Assembly: GCF_900108585.1 (NCBI RefSeq)
Contig: NZ_UESZ01000001.1
Coordinates: 1,674,001 to 1,738,000 of the forward strand
Direction of reading: 5' to 3'
Source: Branchiibius hedensis
GTDB lineage: Bacteria; Actinomycetota; Actinomycetes; Actinomycetales; Dermatophilaceae
Length of the DNA stretch: 64,000 nucleotides
In this document: piece after piece, positions 28,556 to 38,057 of the stretch
Numbering within the stretch: position 1 is the stretch's first letter
How the letters are laid out: each line of letters opens with the position of its first letter
Made by a program: the position numbers and the translations under genes
The notes under the pieces: generated by a model
What the model was told of the DNA's origin: nothing
Databases searched by the model: none
Seen by the model: only the letters and a program-made list of their open reading frames with translations

Positions 28556-28788
28556 CCAAGCCGATCACGGTCGCCGCGGACCAGATCCGCGGACTCAAAA
28601 GCACCCGTCTCCGCGAAGCGCTGTTGCGACCGAGTGATCGCCGCCTCGAGAGCGATGGGATCGCGTCGGCCGAGTTCACGACGAGCAGCAGCAGCGAGAA
28701 ACGCGCTGCGGCTTGTCGACCGGCGGCGTACCTCGGCATCGACTTCAGCCAACAGGTCGTCGGGAAGTGAGACCAGCACCTTGGACAT
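28552..28788 (-). CDS. vapB: VapB-like antitoxin, ribbon-helix-helix
   Basis: 78 residues. The N-terminus SKVLVSLPDDLLAEVDAEV, followed by RRRSTSRSAFLAAAARREL, is a ribbon-helix-helix DNA-binding domain; the tail should wrap the VapC toxin. It probably represses its own operon through the palindromes at 28787-28813. Transcription may begin at or next to the start codon (leaderless). Confidence 0.85.
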   Translation of the reverse strand: MSKVLVSLPDDLLAEVDAEVRRRSTSRSAFLAAAARRELGRRDPIALEAAITRSQQRFAETGAFESADLVRGDRDRLG

Positions 28789-28813
28789 ACTCGAGTATAT
28801 CCAGGCGGATATA
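28787..28813 (-). promoter_or_regulatory. vapBC operator and likely leaderless promoter
   Basis: Two palindromes lie side by side: ATACTCGAGTAT (28787-28798, perfect) includes the first two bases of the vapB start codon, and TATATCC-N4-GGATATA (28796-28813) lies just upstream. On the vapB strand the TATACT within this block is a good -10 and stands 5 nt before the ATG, so transcription would start at or very near the ATG. This is the expected site for VapB autorepression. Confidence 0.6.
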
Positions 28814-28815
28814 CG

Positions 28816-29664
28816 CTAGAACTCTTCGTGGGTGCGGGAGTCCCAGGCGGCGTCCTCGCCCCGGTCGAGTGCCGACAACTTCTCCATCTGCGCGTCGGTC
28901 AACTCGAAGTCGAAGACGTCGGCGTTCTCCTTCTGCCGCTGCGCGTTGCCCGACTTCGGGATCGCGATGATGCCCTGCTGGACGTGCCAGCGCAGGATGA
29001 CCTGGCCCACCGAGCGACCGGCCTCCGCGGCGACCTCCGCTACGACCGGTGACTCCGGCAGCTTCTCCCGCAGACCCAGCGGACCCCACGCCTCGGTCAG
29101 GATGCCGCGGTCGGTCATGAAATCGCGCAGGTGGGTGCGGGCCAACATCGGACTGCACTGGATCTGGTTGATCGCTGGCCACACCCCCGTCGCGTCGTAG
29201 AGCGCGGCCAGCTGCTCCTGCACGAAGTTACTGGTGCCGACCGACCGGATCAGACCTTCCGACTGCAGCTCCAGCATGGTCGCGTAGGACTCGACGTACT
29301 TGCCCTGGCTGGGGTTGGGCCAATGGATCAGGTAGAGGTCCAGGTAGTCTAGTCCAAGGGCGGTCAGGCTCTTCTCCAACCCGCGTCGCACCGAGTCGGT
29401 GCCATGGTCGCTGCCTCGCAATTTGCTTGCCACGACGAGGGTTTCACGGTCGACACCGCTGTCACGGATACCTTGCCCGACGCCGTCCTCGTTGCCGTAC
29501 TGCGCGGCGGTGTCGATCAACCGGTACCCGACGCCGATCGCGGAAGCGACGGCGTCCGCGCATTCCTGACCCTTCATCGGATAGGTGCCCAGGCCCACCA
29601 AAGGCAGGTCGCGAGAGCCGTCAGCAGTGGCCAGGGATGTGGTCGCGATGAAGGAGTCGGTCAT
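28816..29664 (-). CDS. Aldo/keto reductase
   Basis: 282 residues. NADPH-dependent carbonyl reductase family. The catalytic tetrad is visible in YRLIDTAAQYGNE (Asp, Tyr), VVASKLRG (Lys) and YLIHWPNP (His); cofactor contacts include IPKSGNAQRQKENADVF. The closest type is the 2,5-diketogluconate reductase-like group. Substrate unknown. It lies immediately upstream of vapBC on the same strand. Confidence 0.9.
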   Translation of the reverse strand: MTDSFIATTSLATADGSRDLPLVGLGTYPMKGQECADAVASAIGVGYRLIDTAAQYGNEDGVGQGIRDSGVDRETLVVASKLRGSDHGTDSVRRGLEKSLTALGLDYLDLYLIHWPNPSQGKYVESYATMLELQSEGLIRSVGTSNFVQEQLAALYDATGVWPAINQIQCSPMLARTHLRDFMTDRGILTEAWGPLGLREKLPESPVVAEVAAEAGRSVGQVILRWHVQQGIIAIPKSGNAQRQKENADVFDFELTDAQMEKLSALDRGEDAAWDSRTHEEF

Positions 29665-29687
29665 GCACCCAGTGTGCTCCGCACCCG

Positions 29688-30446
29688 TCAGCGGCGAAGA
29701 TCCGGGGCCCTGCGAACGGCGACGTAGCGATCGTCCAACTCTTCGATACTGAATCGACCGATCGGGATCTCACCCAGCACGGTTTCCTCGTCCAGTCCCT
29801 GCGGGGTGATGCGGGTGACGACCTCGCGGACCTGCTCACCGTCGCGCAGCACCCGGTAGGTGTTGGTGATCTCCACGCGGTCCTCCCGCGAGCGCTGGTC
29901 GAAGAACGGCCGGGCCGCGAACCAGCGCTGGTACTCCTGTCGGCCGATCGTCGCCTTGCGCAACAACGTCATCGGGACCTCGGTGACCGGCACGCCACCG
30001 TAGGAGCGGCTGAGCAGGATCGGCGCCCCCGGAACCATCACCTGCGACATGCGCTCCCAGAAGGCCTCGCGAGCCGGCTCGGACAGGAAGTAGATGACGT
30101 TGAACAGCAGCGCGCCACCAGACTCCGCCGGCAACCAGCACTCGGTGATCGGCTCGGGCACGACCGTCACCTGTTCGCGCAACAACTGATCGTCGGCGAC
30201 CCGTCGCATCAGCAGCGAGCGCATCAGCGGGTCGGGCTCCACCGCAACGACCTCGGTGCCCGTGAAGCGGTGCGCAAGGACCTGGGTGGTCAGACCGCTA
30301 CCGCAACCGATGTCGAGCAACGGACGCGTGGTGTCGAAACCCGCTGTGTCCCAAGGAACATGGTCGATGTAGTCCTCGGACGACTCCGGTTGGCGCAGGA
30401 ACTCCCCGAACTCCGCCCAGGCGAGCGTGTCTGGATCTTCAGCCAT
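29688..30446 (-). CDS. SAM-dependent methyltransferase
   Basis: 252 residues. The SAM-binding motif is PLLDIGCGSGLTTQVL with VVAVEPDP as the acidic partner. A long C-terminal half (WERMSQVMVPGAPILLSRSY to the end) has no motif I recognise. The start ATG shares a base with the era stop (TGATG), so it is coupled to the era operon. Substrate unknown. Confidence 0.75.
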   Translation of the reverse strand: MAEDPDTLAWAEFGEFLRQPESSEDYIDHVPWDTAGFDTTRPLLDIGCGSGLTTQVLAHRFTGTEVVAVEPDPLMRSLLMRRVADDQLLREQVTVVPEPITECWLPAESGGALLFNVIYFLSEPAREAFWERMSQVMVPGAPILLSRSYGGVPVTEVPMTLLRKATIGRQEYQRWFAARPFFDQRSREDRVEITNTYRVLRDGEQVREVVTRITPQGLDEETVLGEIPIGRFSIEELDDRYVAVRRAPDLRR

Positions 30447-31372
30447 CAGAAGCCCAACTTACTGAGTTGGTTGGGATCGCGTTGCCAGTCCTTGGCGATC
30501 TTCACGTGCAGATCCAGGTAGACGCGCTGACCGAGCAGCTCCTCGATCGCCGTACGCGCGTTGGTGCCCACCTCGCGCAGCCTCGAGCCGCCGCGGCCGA
30601 TGATGATCGCCTTCTGGCTGGAGCGCTCGACAAACACATTCACCCGTACGTCGAGTAGCGGCTTATCGGCCGGCCGGCCTTCGCGTGGGGTGATCTCCTC
30701 GACCACCACCGCAAGACTGTGCGGCAGCTCATCGCGCACTCCTTCGAGCGCAGCCTCCCGGACCAGTTCGGCGATCATGACCGCGTCGGGTTCGTCGGTG
30801 TGCACATCGGCGGGGTACAGCTGCGGTGACACCGGCAGATGTGACATCAAGACCTCGGCGACGGTATCGACCTGGTCGCCGCGGGTCGCCGAGCAGGGCA
30901 CGATGTCGTCCCAGTCGCCCAACTGATCGATGGCGACGAGGTGCTGGGCGAGCCGGTCTTTGTCGACCCGGTCGCTCTTGGTCGCGATCGCGACGACCGG
31001 GCGGCGCCGACCCTGGCGGATCTCGGCGAGTTCGCGGGCGATGAAGGTGTCCCCCGGGCCGATCCGCTGGTCGGCGGGCAGGCAGAAGCCGATGACGTCC
31101 ACGTCCAGCAGAGTCTCTCGGACCACGTCGTTCAGGCGCTGCCCGAGCAGCGTGCGCGGTTTGTGCAGGCCGGGAGTGTCCACCAGCACCAATTGCGCGT
31201 GGTCGGTGGTCAGGATGCCGCGCACGGTGTGCCGGGTGGTCTGCGGTTTGCTGGAGGTGATGGCGACCTTCTGCCCCACCAGGGCGTTGGTCAGCGTCGA
31301 CTTGCCCGCGTTGGGCCGACCCACCAGACAGGCGAATCCAGCGTGGTAGTCCTCGCTCGGCTTCTCACTCAC
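30446..31372 (-). CDS. era: GTPase Era
   Basis: 308 residues. Ribosome assembly GTPase that binds the 3' end of 16S rRNA. G1 is GRPNAGKST, G3 is DTPGLHKPR, G4 is TKSD (Thr for the usual Asn), and the C-terminal KH domain contains IIGRGGSRLREVG. It is coupled to the upstream CBS-domain gene by GTGA. Confidence 0.95.
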   Translation of the reverse strand: MSEKPSEDYHAGFACLVGRPNAGKSTLTNALVGQKVAITSSKPQTTRHTVRGILTTDHAQLVLVDTPGLHKPRTLLGQRLNDVVRETLLDVDVIGFCLPADQRIGPGDTFIARELAEIRQGRRRPVVAIATKSDRVDKDRLAQHLVAIDQLGDWDDIVPCSATRGDQVDTVAEVLMSHLPVSPQLYPADVHTDEPDAVMIAELVREAALEGVRDELPHSLAVVVEEITPREGRPADKPLLDVRVNVFVERSSQKAIIIGRGGSRLREVGTNARTAIEELLGQRVYLDLHVKIAKDWQRDPNQLSKLGF

Positions 31373-32664
31373 GGCGCTGCCACCTCCTCATGCTCGACGG
31401 ACGGCTCGTCATCGGACCGGACCCGTGACACCAGAATGGTCGCAATCTGGTGCCGGCGCCCGGCCATCTCATCAGCCGTTAGCTGCAGACCGGCGATCTG
31501 CGCGGTCGCTCCCGGGATCGGTACCCGGCCGATCAGCTTGGCCAGCAAACCGCCGACGGTGTCGACGTCGTCGTCCTCCAAGGTCACGTCCATCAACTCG
31601 GCCAGGTCGTCCACCGGCATTCGCGCCGGGATCCGGACGCTGCCGTCGGGCAGTTCTTCGACTCCCGGTGCGACGCGGTCGTATTCGTCGTCGATCTCGC
31701 CGACGACTTCCTCGATGATGTCTTCGAGGGTGATCAGGCCGGCCGTGCCGCCGTACTCGTCGATCACCACCGCGAAGTGCTGCCTGCTGGTCTGCATCTC
31801 GCGCAGCAGGTCATCGATCGGTTTGCTGTCCGGGACGAACGCGACCTCGCGGGCGACCTCGGTCACCGGTAGCGATGCACTGTCCGGATTGAGAGTCAGC
31901 CGCCGGGCGACATCCTTGAGGAAGACCAGGCCCTCGATGTCGTCGGGGCCGTCATCGACGACCGGGACGCGGGAGAAGCCGGACCGCAGGAAGAGCGACA
32001 TCGCCGAGCGCAGTGATTTCGTGTTCTCGATGATCACCATGTCGGTGCGCGGCACCATCACCTCGCGCGCCACGGTGTCGCCGAGTTCGAAGACGGAGTG
32101 GATCATCCGCCGCTCGTCGGCCTCGATCAGTTGGGAGTCGGTGGCCATGTCGACGAAGTCGCGCAACTCCTCTTCCGAGGCGAACGGCCCGTCGCGGAAG
32201 CCCGGGCCGGGGGTGACGGCGTTGCCGACAGCAACCAGACCGCGCGCGACCGGCCCGAGGACCGTCAGGAAGAAGCTGATGATCGGTGCGCCGAAGCACG
32301 CCATCGCGGTGGCGTGCTGTTGACCGAAGGTGCGCGGAGAGACCCCGACCAGGATGAACGACGCCAGCGCCATCACCCCGATCGCGACCAGAAGCGTCAC
32401 CCAGAAGTCGTCGAAGAGCCGGTCGGCCGCCAACGTGACCAACACCGCTGCGGTCGCCTCGGCGCCGACCCGCAAAAAGGCCAGCACCATGGCCACCGCA
32501 CCGCGGTGGTCGACCAGACGCACCAGTTGGACCGCGCCGCGGCGGCCGTCCTCGAGCAGTTCGTGGGCCTGGGATTTGCTGATCCGGACCAGCGAACTCT
32601 CCATCGCCGCCAAGAAGAATCCGGCAACGACAGAGGCGAACGCGACGACCAACAGGACGATCAC
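31369..32664 (-). CDS. Hemolysin-family (CNNM/CorC-like) membrane protein with CBS pair
   Basis: 431 residues. An N-terminal DUF21 membrane region (IVLLVVAFASVVAGFFLAAMES) is followed by two CBS modules (VMVPRTDMVII; LITLEDIIEEVVGEIDDEYD) and a C-terminal CorC_HlyC domain ending in QIAGLQLTADEMAGRRHQ. Such proteins are linked to Mg2+/Co2+ transport in other bacteria. Conserved position between ybeY and era in actinobacteria. The start is GTG 32664. Confidence 0.9.
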   Translation of the reverse strand: MIVLLVVAFASVVAGFFLAAMESSLVRISKSQAHELLEDGRRGAVQLVRLVDHRGAVAMVLAFLRVGAEATAAVLVTLAADRLFDDFWVTLLVAIGVMALASFILVGVSPRTFGQQHATAMACFGAPIISFFLTVLGPVARGLVAVGNAVTPGPGFRDGPFASEEELRDFVDMATDSQLIEADERRMIHSVFELGDTVAREVMVPRTDMVIIENTKSLRSAMSLFLRSGFSRVPVVDDGPDDIEGLVFLKDVARRLTLNPDSASLPVTEVAREVAFVPDSKPIDDLLREMQTSRQHFAVVIDEYGGTAGLITLEDIIEEVVGEIDDEYDRVAPGVEELPDGSVRIPARMPVDDLAELMDVTLEDDDVDTVGGLLAKLIGRVPIPGATAQIAGLQLTADEMAGRRHQIATILVSRVRSDDEPSVEHEEVAAP

Positions 32665-32671
32665 GACCTGC

Positions 32672-33166
32672 TCACTCCCCTGATGGCGGCTGGATCCGAG
32701 TGGGTTCGCGCCGCTCCTGACTGGCCAGGAAGGTCAACAGCAGGGTCCGCTGCAACTGGAACATCTCCTGCCGCTCCTGCGGTTCCGCATGATCGAAGCC
32801 GAGCAGGTGCAGGATTCCGTGCACGGTCAGCAGCAACAGTTCTTCCTCGGTGCTGTGACCCGCTTCGGCGGCCTGTTTGGCCGCCACACTCGGACACAGG
32901 ACCAGGTCCCCGAGGATGCCCGGCTCGGGGTCCTCGCCGTCGCGACCGGGGCGCAACTCGTCCATCGGGAAGCTCATCACATCGGTCGGACCCGGCAGAT
33001 CCATCCACTGCACGTGCAGGGTCTCCATGGCCGGTTCGTCGATGACCCGCACACACAGGTCGGCGTGCGGATGCACCCGCATCTGCGTCATGACGAACGC
33101 CGCGCAGTCGCGCAACTCCTCCAGGTCGACGTCTGCGTCGGTTTCGTTGAGGACGTCGATGCTCAC
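32672..33166 (-). CDS. ybeY: Endoribonuclease YbeY
   Basis: 164 residues. The zinc site is HGILHLLGFDH, the fingerprint of the family. YbeY acts in 16S rRNA 3' maturation and ribosome quality control. The GTG start at 33166 overlaps the phoH stop as GTGA. The C-terminus is longer than in many YbeY proteins by a short charged tail (SQERREPTRIQPP). Confidence 0.94.
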   Translation of the reverse strand: MSIDVLNETDADVDLEELRDCAAFVMTQMRVHPHADLCVRVIDEPAMETLHVQWMDLPGPTDVMSFPMDELRPGRDGEDPEPGILGDLVLCPSVAAKQAAEAGHSTEEELLLLTVHGILHLLGFDHAEPQERQEMFQLQRTLLLTFLASQERREPTRIQPPSGE

Positions 33167-34179
33167 GAGCGCTTACCGGCCGGTCGCAGCGAGGCCGGCG
33201 GATGGTGCGCGTCCCAGGAGCCGTACGCCTCGACGATCGCGCTCACCAGCCGGTGGCGCACGACATCCTGCGCGCTGAGATAGGCGAAGTGGATGTCGTC
33301 GACGTCTCCGAGGATGTCCTGGATGATCCGCAGGCCGGAGGTGGTCCCGCCGGGCAGGTCCACCTGGGTGACGTCACCGGTGATGACCATCTTCGAGCCG
33401 AACCCGAGGCGGGTCAGGAACATCTTCATCTGCTCGGCCGAGGTGTTCTGTGCCTCGTCCAGGATGATGAACGCGTCGTTGAGGGTGCGCCCGCGCATGT
33501 AGGCCAGCGGTGCCACCTCGATCGTGCCGGAGGCCATCAGCCGCGGAATGGAGTCGGGGTCGACCATGTCGTGCAGCGCGTCGTACAGCGGTCGCAGATA
33601 GGGGTCGATCTTGTCGTTGAGGGTCCCGGGCAGGAACCCCAACCGCTCGCCGGCCTCGACCGCCGGACGGGTCAGGATGATCCGGTTGACCTGCTTGGCC
33701 TGCAACGCAGCGACGGCCTTGGCCATCGCCAGATAGGTCTTGCCGGTGCCGGCCGGACCGATGCCGAAGATGATCGTGTTGGCGTCGATCGCGTCGACGT
33801 ATTCCTTCTGGCCCAGCGTTTTCGGCCGGATCGTCCGGCCGCGGCTGGAAACGATGTTCATCGTCAGCACATCGGCGGGCCGCTCGCGGGTCTGACCGCG
33901 CAACATCGCGATGGAGCGTTCGACCGCGTCCCGGTTCAACGGCTGGCCGGCGTCCACGATCGCGACGAGTTCGTCGAGTAGCTCCTCGACGAGGGCCATG
34001 TCGGCGCTGTCCCCCTCCAACCGGAAGGCGTTGCCGCGCACGTGAATTCCCAGATGCGGGAAGGCCTGCTCCATGGTCCGCAGCAACTCATCGCGCGGGC
34101 CCAGCAGCGCGACCATCGAGACACCGGCGGGGATCTCGACGGTGTGGGTGGGTGTTTTCGGCTGATCCTGATCGGTCAT
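33163..34179 (-). CDS. phoH: PhoH-like ATPase
   Basis: 338 residues. Walker A is [18 protein letters not shown], Walker B is [17 protein letters not shown], and the conserved [12 protein letters not shown] follows. The N-terminal 100 residues include a KH-like region. Role in RNA metabolism is proposed for the family, supported by its constant coupling to ybeY. Confidence 0.93.
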   Translation of the reverse strand: MTDQDQPKTPTHTVEIPAGVSMVALLGPRDELLRTMEQAFPHLGIHVRGNAFRLEGDSADMALVEELLDELVAIVDAGQPLNRDAVERSIAMLRGQTRERPADVLTMNIVSSRGRTIRPKTLGQKEYVDAIDANTIIFGIGPAGTGKTYLAMAKAVAALQAKQVNRIILTRPAVEAGERLGFLPGTLNDKIDPYLRPLYDALHDMVDPDSIPRLMASGTIEVAPLAYMRGRTLNDAFIILDEAQNTSAEQMKMFLTRLGFGSKMVITGDVTQVDLPGGTTSGLRIIQDILGDVDDIHFAYLSAQDVVRHRLVSAIVEAYGSWDAHHPPASLRPAGKRS

Positions 34180-34191
34180 CGTCTCGTCATT

Positions 34192-34941
34192 CTAATGCGG
34201 TGCGTCAGTCCACCGGGTTCGCGCGAGCAGCACCGCCAGCGCGGCGGGACCGGCGCTGGACGAGCGCAGCACGGTGTGTCCGAGCCGGACGCTGATCGCT
34301 CCGGCCTCGGTGAGCGCAGCCAGTTCGGCAGGTGAAATGCCGCCTTCGGGGCCCACCACGACCAGCACCTCCCCGTCCGCAGGTAGGTCAACGGCCGAGA
34401 TGGGGGTGGTCGCCTCTTCGTGCAGGACGAGCGTGAGCCGACCACTCGACGTACGCCGGGCCAGGCCTTTGGAGTCCACCGGCGCCTCCACGACGGGGAT
34501 GGTCGCGCGACGCGACTGCTTGGCGGCCGCGCGCACCACACTGCGCCACTTGGCCAGGGCCCGCTCACCGCGGGGTCCGCGCCACTGCACGATGCTGCGG
34601 TCGGCCTGCCACGGCACGATCGTGTCGACGCCGAGTTCGGTGGCGGCCTCGATGGCCTGGTCGTCGCGGTCACCCTTGGCCAGCGCCTGCACCAAGGTGA
34701 ACGCGGGCGCGGGGTCGGCCTCGCGGCGTACCTGCTGGATCCGCACCTGCAGACTCGGTCCGTCGACGGTCTCGACCACGCCGGTCAGCACCAGCCCACC
34801 ACCGTCGGCGAGTTGGATGGGTTCGCCGGCCGTCAGCCGTCGCACGACCGCAGCGTGCCGACCCTCCTCCCCGGCCAGCAGCACCAGGTCGCCGACCCGG
34901 GAACCGGCAAGGTCGTCGGCGAAGAACAGCGGTGCGGTCAC
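34192..34941 (-). CDS. rsmE: 16S rRNA (uracil-1498-N3)-methyltransferase RsmE
   Basis: 249 residues. A SPOUT-fold methyltransferase: the SAM knot is VLVVVGPEGGISPAELAAL and the C-terminal strand is VRLGHTVLRSSSAGPAAL. The N-terminal PUA-like domain starts LFFADDLAGSRVGDLVLL. The start is GTG 34941, 4 bp after the dnaJ stop codon. Confidence 0.93.
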   Translation of the reverse strand: MTAPLFFADDLAGSRVGDLVLLAGEEGRHAAVVRRLTAGEPIQLADGGGLVLTGVVETVDGPSLQVRIQQVRREADPAPAFTLVQALAKGDRDDQAIEAATELGVDTIVPWQADRSIVQWRGPRGERALAKWRSVVRAAAKQSRRATIPVVEAPVDSKGLARRTSSGRLTLVLHEEATTPISAVDLPADGEVLVVVGPEGGISPAELAALTEAGAISVRLGHTVLRSSSAGPAALAVLLARTRWTDAPH

Positions 34942-34945
34942 CGGA

Positions 34946-36085
34946 CTACTTCCAGGCGTCCTTCAACCGGCCGAACAGACCCTTGTCGGCGCGCTGGAAG
35001 ACCGGTTCGGGTCGCTCCTCGTCGCGAACCTTGGCCAGTTGCCGCAGCAACTCCTCCTGCTCGGGGTCCAGCTTGGTGGGCGTGCGCACATTGAGGTGCA
35101 CCATCAGGTCGCCGCGGCTGGTGGTCCGCAGGTGGGTCACGCCGAGCCCGGCGAGGGTCACGACGTCGCCGGCCTGGGTGCCCGGTTTGACCGCGACGTC
35201 GCGCGGCCCGTCCAGAGTGTCCAGGCTGAGCGTCGTGCCCAGCGCGGCAGCGGTCATCGGCAGATCGACGCTGCAGTGCAGGTCGTCCCGGCGCCGTTCG
35301 AAGGTGGGGTGCTTGGTGACCCGGATCTCGACGTACAGGTCGCCCGCCGGTCCCCCGCCCGGGCCGACCTCGCCGTGCCCGGACAACTGGATCCGGGTGC
35401 CGGTGTCGACGCCCGCGGGCACCTTGATCGAGATGGTCTTGCGGTCGCGGACCCGGCCCTCGCCGGAGCAGTCGAAGCACGGGTCGGTGATGACCTCGCC
35501 GTAGCCGCGGCACGCCTGGCACGCCCGGGCGGTCATGACCTGGCCGAGGAAGGTGCGCTGCACCTGCTGGACCTGCCCGGCGCCCTTGCAGACGTCGCAG
35601 GTACGTCGACCGGTGCCGGGCCGTGAACCGTCCCCGTGGCAGGTCTGGCAGACCACGGCGGTGTCGTAGGTCAGGTCCTCGGCGCCACCGAAGACGGCGA
35701 CCTTGAGGTCAATGTCCAACGGCAGCAAGGCATCCTGACCGCGCTGCACCCGCGAGCGCGGGCCGGCGCCACCACCGGCGGCGCCCGCGCCGCCGAAGAA
35801 GGCGTCCATCACATCGGAGAAGGAGAATCCGGCACCGAAGCCGGCCGGTCCGCCGCCGCCGGCCGCAAACGGGTCGGCGCCCATGTCGTAGGACTGGCGC
35901 TTCTCGGGGTCGGACAGGACTTCGTAGGCCTGCGAGACCTTCTTGAACTGCTCGGCGGCATCCTCGCCCGGGTTGACGTCCGGGTGCAGTTTGCGGGCCA
36001 GCCGCCGGTAGGCGCGCTTGATCTCCTCCGGCGAAGCGTCCCGGGAGACGCCCAGGTCGCCGTAGTAGTCGTTCACTGATGTCAC
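34946..36085 (-). CDS. dnaJ: Molecular chaperone DnaJ (DnaJ2 type)
   Basis: 379 residues. J domain at the N-terminus with [21 protein letters not shown] and the HPD motif in [11 protein letters not shown]; a Gly/Phe-rich stretch ([18 protein letters not shown]) follows. The zinc-finger region has four C-x-x-C-x-G-type repeats: [24 protein letters not shown] and CFDCSGEG. It is co-transcribed with hrcA, overlapping by GTGA, so it is under heat-shock control by HrcA. Confidence 0.95.
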   Translation of the reverse strand: MTSVNDYYGDLGVSRDASPEEIKRAYRRLARKLHPDVNPGEDAAEQFKKVSQAYEVLSDPEKRQSYDMGADPFAAGGGGPAGFGAGFSFSDVMDAFFGGAGAAGGGAGPRSRVQRGQDALLPLDIDLKVAVFGGAEDLTYDTAVVCQTCHGDGSRPGTGRRTCDVCKGAGQVQQVQRTFLGQVMTARACQACRGYGEVITDPCFDCSGEGRVRDRKTISIKVPAGVDTGTRIQLSGHGEVGPGGGPAGDLYVEIRVTKHPTFERRRDDLHCSVDLPMTAAALGTTLSLDTLDGPRDVAVKPGTQAGDVVTLAGLGVTHLRTTSRGDLMVHLNVRTPTKLDPEQEELLRQLAKVRDEERPEPVFQRADKGLFGRLKDAWK

Positions 36086-37101
36086 TCCAGAATCTCTGAG
36101 ACGTAACGGGCGACCGCGCGGACGGCGGCCATCGTGGCGGGGTAGTCCATCCGCGTCGGTCCGACGACGCCTAGACCCCCGGTTTGATAAGTCGTGCTGA
36201 TCACCGAGGTGCTCTGCAGGTCGGCGACGTCGTTCTCGGCGCCGATCCGCACCATCACCAAGTTGTCACCGTCTGCCTCGAGGTGGCCGAGCAGTTTCAG
36301 CAGGATGACGTGCTGTTCCAGGGCCTCCAGCACCGGCGCCAAGGTGCGTACGTCGGTCGCGGACTTGGCCAGGTTGGCCCGGCCCGCCATGACCACCCGC
36401 TCGTCGCCCAGGATCTGCAGCGCCGAGGTCACCTCGGCCAGGATCTGGCCGAGCATGCCCTGGTCGGCCTGCGGCAGCTGCTGGGCCAGCGGCACCGCGA
36501 GGTCGTTGATCGCGCTGACCGCGTCGGTGCGTCGTCGGCCGACGACGGCCTCGTTGACCCGGGTACGAAGCTGGGCGAGCAGGTCGGTCTGATCGGTGAG
36601 GTCCGAGGGCACCGGCACGACGCGTTGTTCGACGCGCCCGGTGGACAAGATCAGCACCACCAGCAGCCGGTTGCCGGCCATCGGGACCAGCTCCACGTGC
36701 CGCACGCTCGCGGACGTCACCGACGGGTACTGCATCACGGCGACCTGATTGGTCAGCGACGCAAGCAGCCGGGTGCTGCGGTCGACCACGTCGTCGAGGT
36801 CCACCGATTGGGCCAGGAAGGTCTGGATGGCGGACTTCTCCGCGCGGCTGAGCGGTTTGACGGTGCTGAGCCGGTCCACGAAGAGCCGGTAGCCGGCATC
36901 CGTGGGGATTCGCCCGGCGGAGGTGTGCGGGGCACTGATCAGCCCGTCGTCCTCCAGTGCGGCCATGTCGCCGCGCACCGTGGCCGCGCTCACCCCGAGT
37001 TGGTGGCGCTCCAAGAGGGCCTTGGAGCCGACCGGTTCCGAGGTGGCCACGTAGTCCTGGACGATGGCCCGCAGCACTTCCAGACGGCGTTCTTCGCTCA
37101 C
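36082..37101 (-). CDS. hrcA: Heat-inducible transcription repressor HrcA
   Basis: 339 residues. The winged-helix N-terminus reads [21 protein letters not shown], then [21 protein letters not shown] central regulatory domain and the C-terminal dimerisation part follow ([19 protein letters not shown]). It represses by binding CIRCE, a perfect copy of which lies 26 bp upstream of its own GTG start (37101), giving autoregulation. Confidence 0.95.
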   Translation of the reverse strand: MSEERRLEVLRAIVQDYVATSEPVGSKALLERHQLGVSAATVRGDMAALEDDGLISAPHTSAGRIPTDAGYRLFVDRLSTVKPLSRAEKSAIQTFLAQSVDLDDVVDRSTRLLASLTNQVAVMQYPSVTSASVRHVELVPMAGNRLLVVLILSTGRVEQRVVPVPSDLTDQTDLLAQLRTRVNEAVVGRRRTDAVSAINDLAVPLAQQLPQADQGMLGQILAEVTSALQILGDERVVMAGRANLAKSATDVRTLAPVLEALEQHVILLKLLGHLEADGDNLVMVRIGAENDVADLQSTSVISTTYQTGGLGVVGPTRMDYPATMAAVRAVARYVSEILE

Positions 37102-37126
37102 GGCATCCTCCTTCGCCAGTTGGTCG

Positions 37127-37153
37127 TTGGCACTCGTGTTGTTCGAGTGCCAA
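37127..37153 (-). promoter_or_regulatory. CIRCE operator for HrcA
   Basis: TTGGCACTC (37127-37135), nine bases, then GAGTGCCAA (37145-37153): a perfect inverted repeat matching the CIRCE consensus TTAGCACTC-N9-GAGTGCTAA with a symmetrical change at one position. It is placed to repress hrcA-dnaJ. Confidence 0.93.
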
Positions 37154-37196
37154 GTCTACGTCTGAAAAAGGGCTGCGTTGCTCTACCGTTGCCGTC

Positions 37197-38057
37197 GTGA
37201 CCTCCGATCGGTACGGCGCTGACGTCCTCTCCGGCGACTGGCGGGCGCACGGGCGAACCCGCTCCCGCGAACAGAGCGCCGATCCGGGCCTGGTCGTGGA
37301 GGACCTGGAGACCGGCTGGTGTGGCGCCGTCGTACGCGTCGAGAAGGCTGGTGGCATGCACGTGGTGCACCTGGAGGACCGGCACGGGAAGACCCGCGCG
37401 TTCCGCCTCGGTCCGGGCTTCCTGGTCGAAGGGCAACCCGTGGTCCTCACCGCCCCCCGGGCCGCCTCGGCTCCCGCGCGTCCGTCCCGTACGGCGAGTG
37501 GCTCGGTGGCCGTCGACACCGCCGCCCGCGTCGCGGTGGGCTCGCGGATCTTCGTCGAGGGACGCCACGACGCGGAACTGGTGGAGAAAGTGTGGGGAGA
37601 CGACCTGCGGGTGGAAGGTGTCGTCGTCGAACTCCTCGAAGGTGTCGACCATCTCCAGGACGTGATCGCCGCCTTCTCCCCCGGCCCCGGCCGCCGGATG
37701 GGGGTGCTGGTGGATCACCTCGTGACCGGCAGCAAAGAAGATCGCCTGGTGCGCTCGGCGCTGGCGGCGTACGGCGGCTCGGACGTCCTGGTCGTCGGTC
37801 ATCCGTTCGTGGACGTGTGGCAGTCGGTCCGCCCCGACCGCCTCGGCTGGTCCAGTTGGCCGGTCATCCCCCGCTCCATCGAATGGAAGAAGGGTGTTCT
37901 GGCGCAGCTCGGCTGGCCGAACTCCTCCCAGGCGGACGTGGCGACCGGCTGGAAGAAGATCCTCGGCACGGTCCGCAGCTACTCCGACCTGGAACCGGAA
38001 CTGCTCGGCCGGGTCGAGGAACTCATCGACTTCGTCACCGACCCCGGCGATGGCTGA
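37197..38057 (+). CDS. DUF3097 family protein (Toprim-like)
   Basis: 286 residues. The middle contains RIFVEGRHDAELVEKVWGDDLR and MGVLVDHLVTGSKEDRL, and the end VGHPFVDVWQSVRPDRLG; this matches the actinobacterial DUF3097 pattern, in which a Toprim-like acidic E...D-x-D arrangement is evident. The role is unknown. GTG 37197 is the start. It is divergent from hrcA and overlaps the nrtR-like gene by 8 bp. Confidence 0.8.
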   Translation: MTSDRYGADVLSGDWRAHGRTRSREQSADPGLVVEDLETGWCGAVVRVEKAGGMHVVHLEDRHGKTRAFRLGPGFLVEGQPVVLTAPRAASAPARPSRTASGSVAVDTAARVAVGSRIFVEGRHDAELVEKVWGDDLRVEGVVVELLEGVDHLQDVIAAFSPGPGRRMGVLVDHLVTGSKEDRLVRSALAAYGGSDVLVVGHPFVDVWQSVRPDRLGWSSWPVIPRSIEWKKGVLAQLGWPNSSQADVATGWKKILGTVRSYSDLEPELLGRVEELIDFVTDPGDG

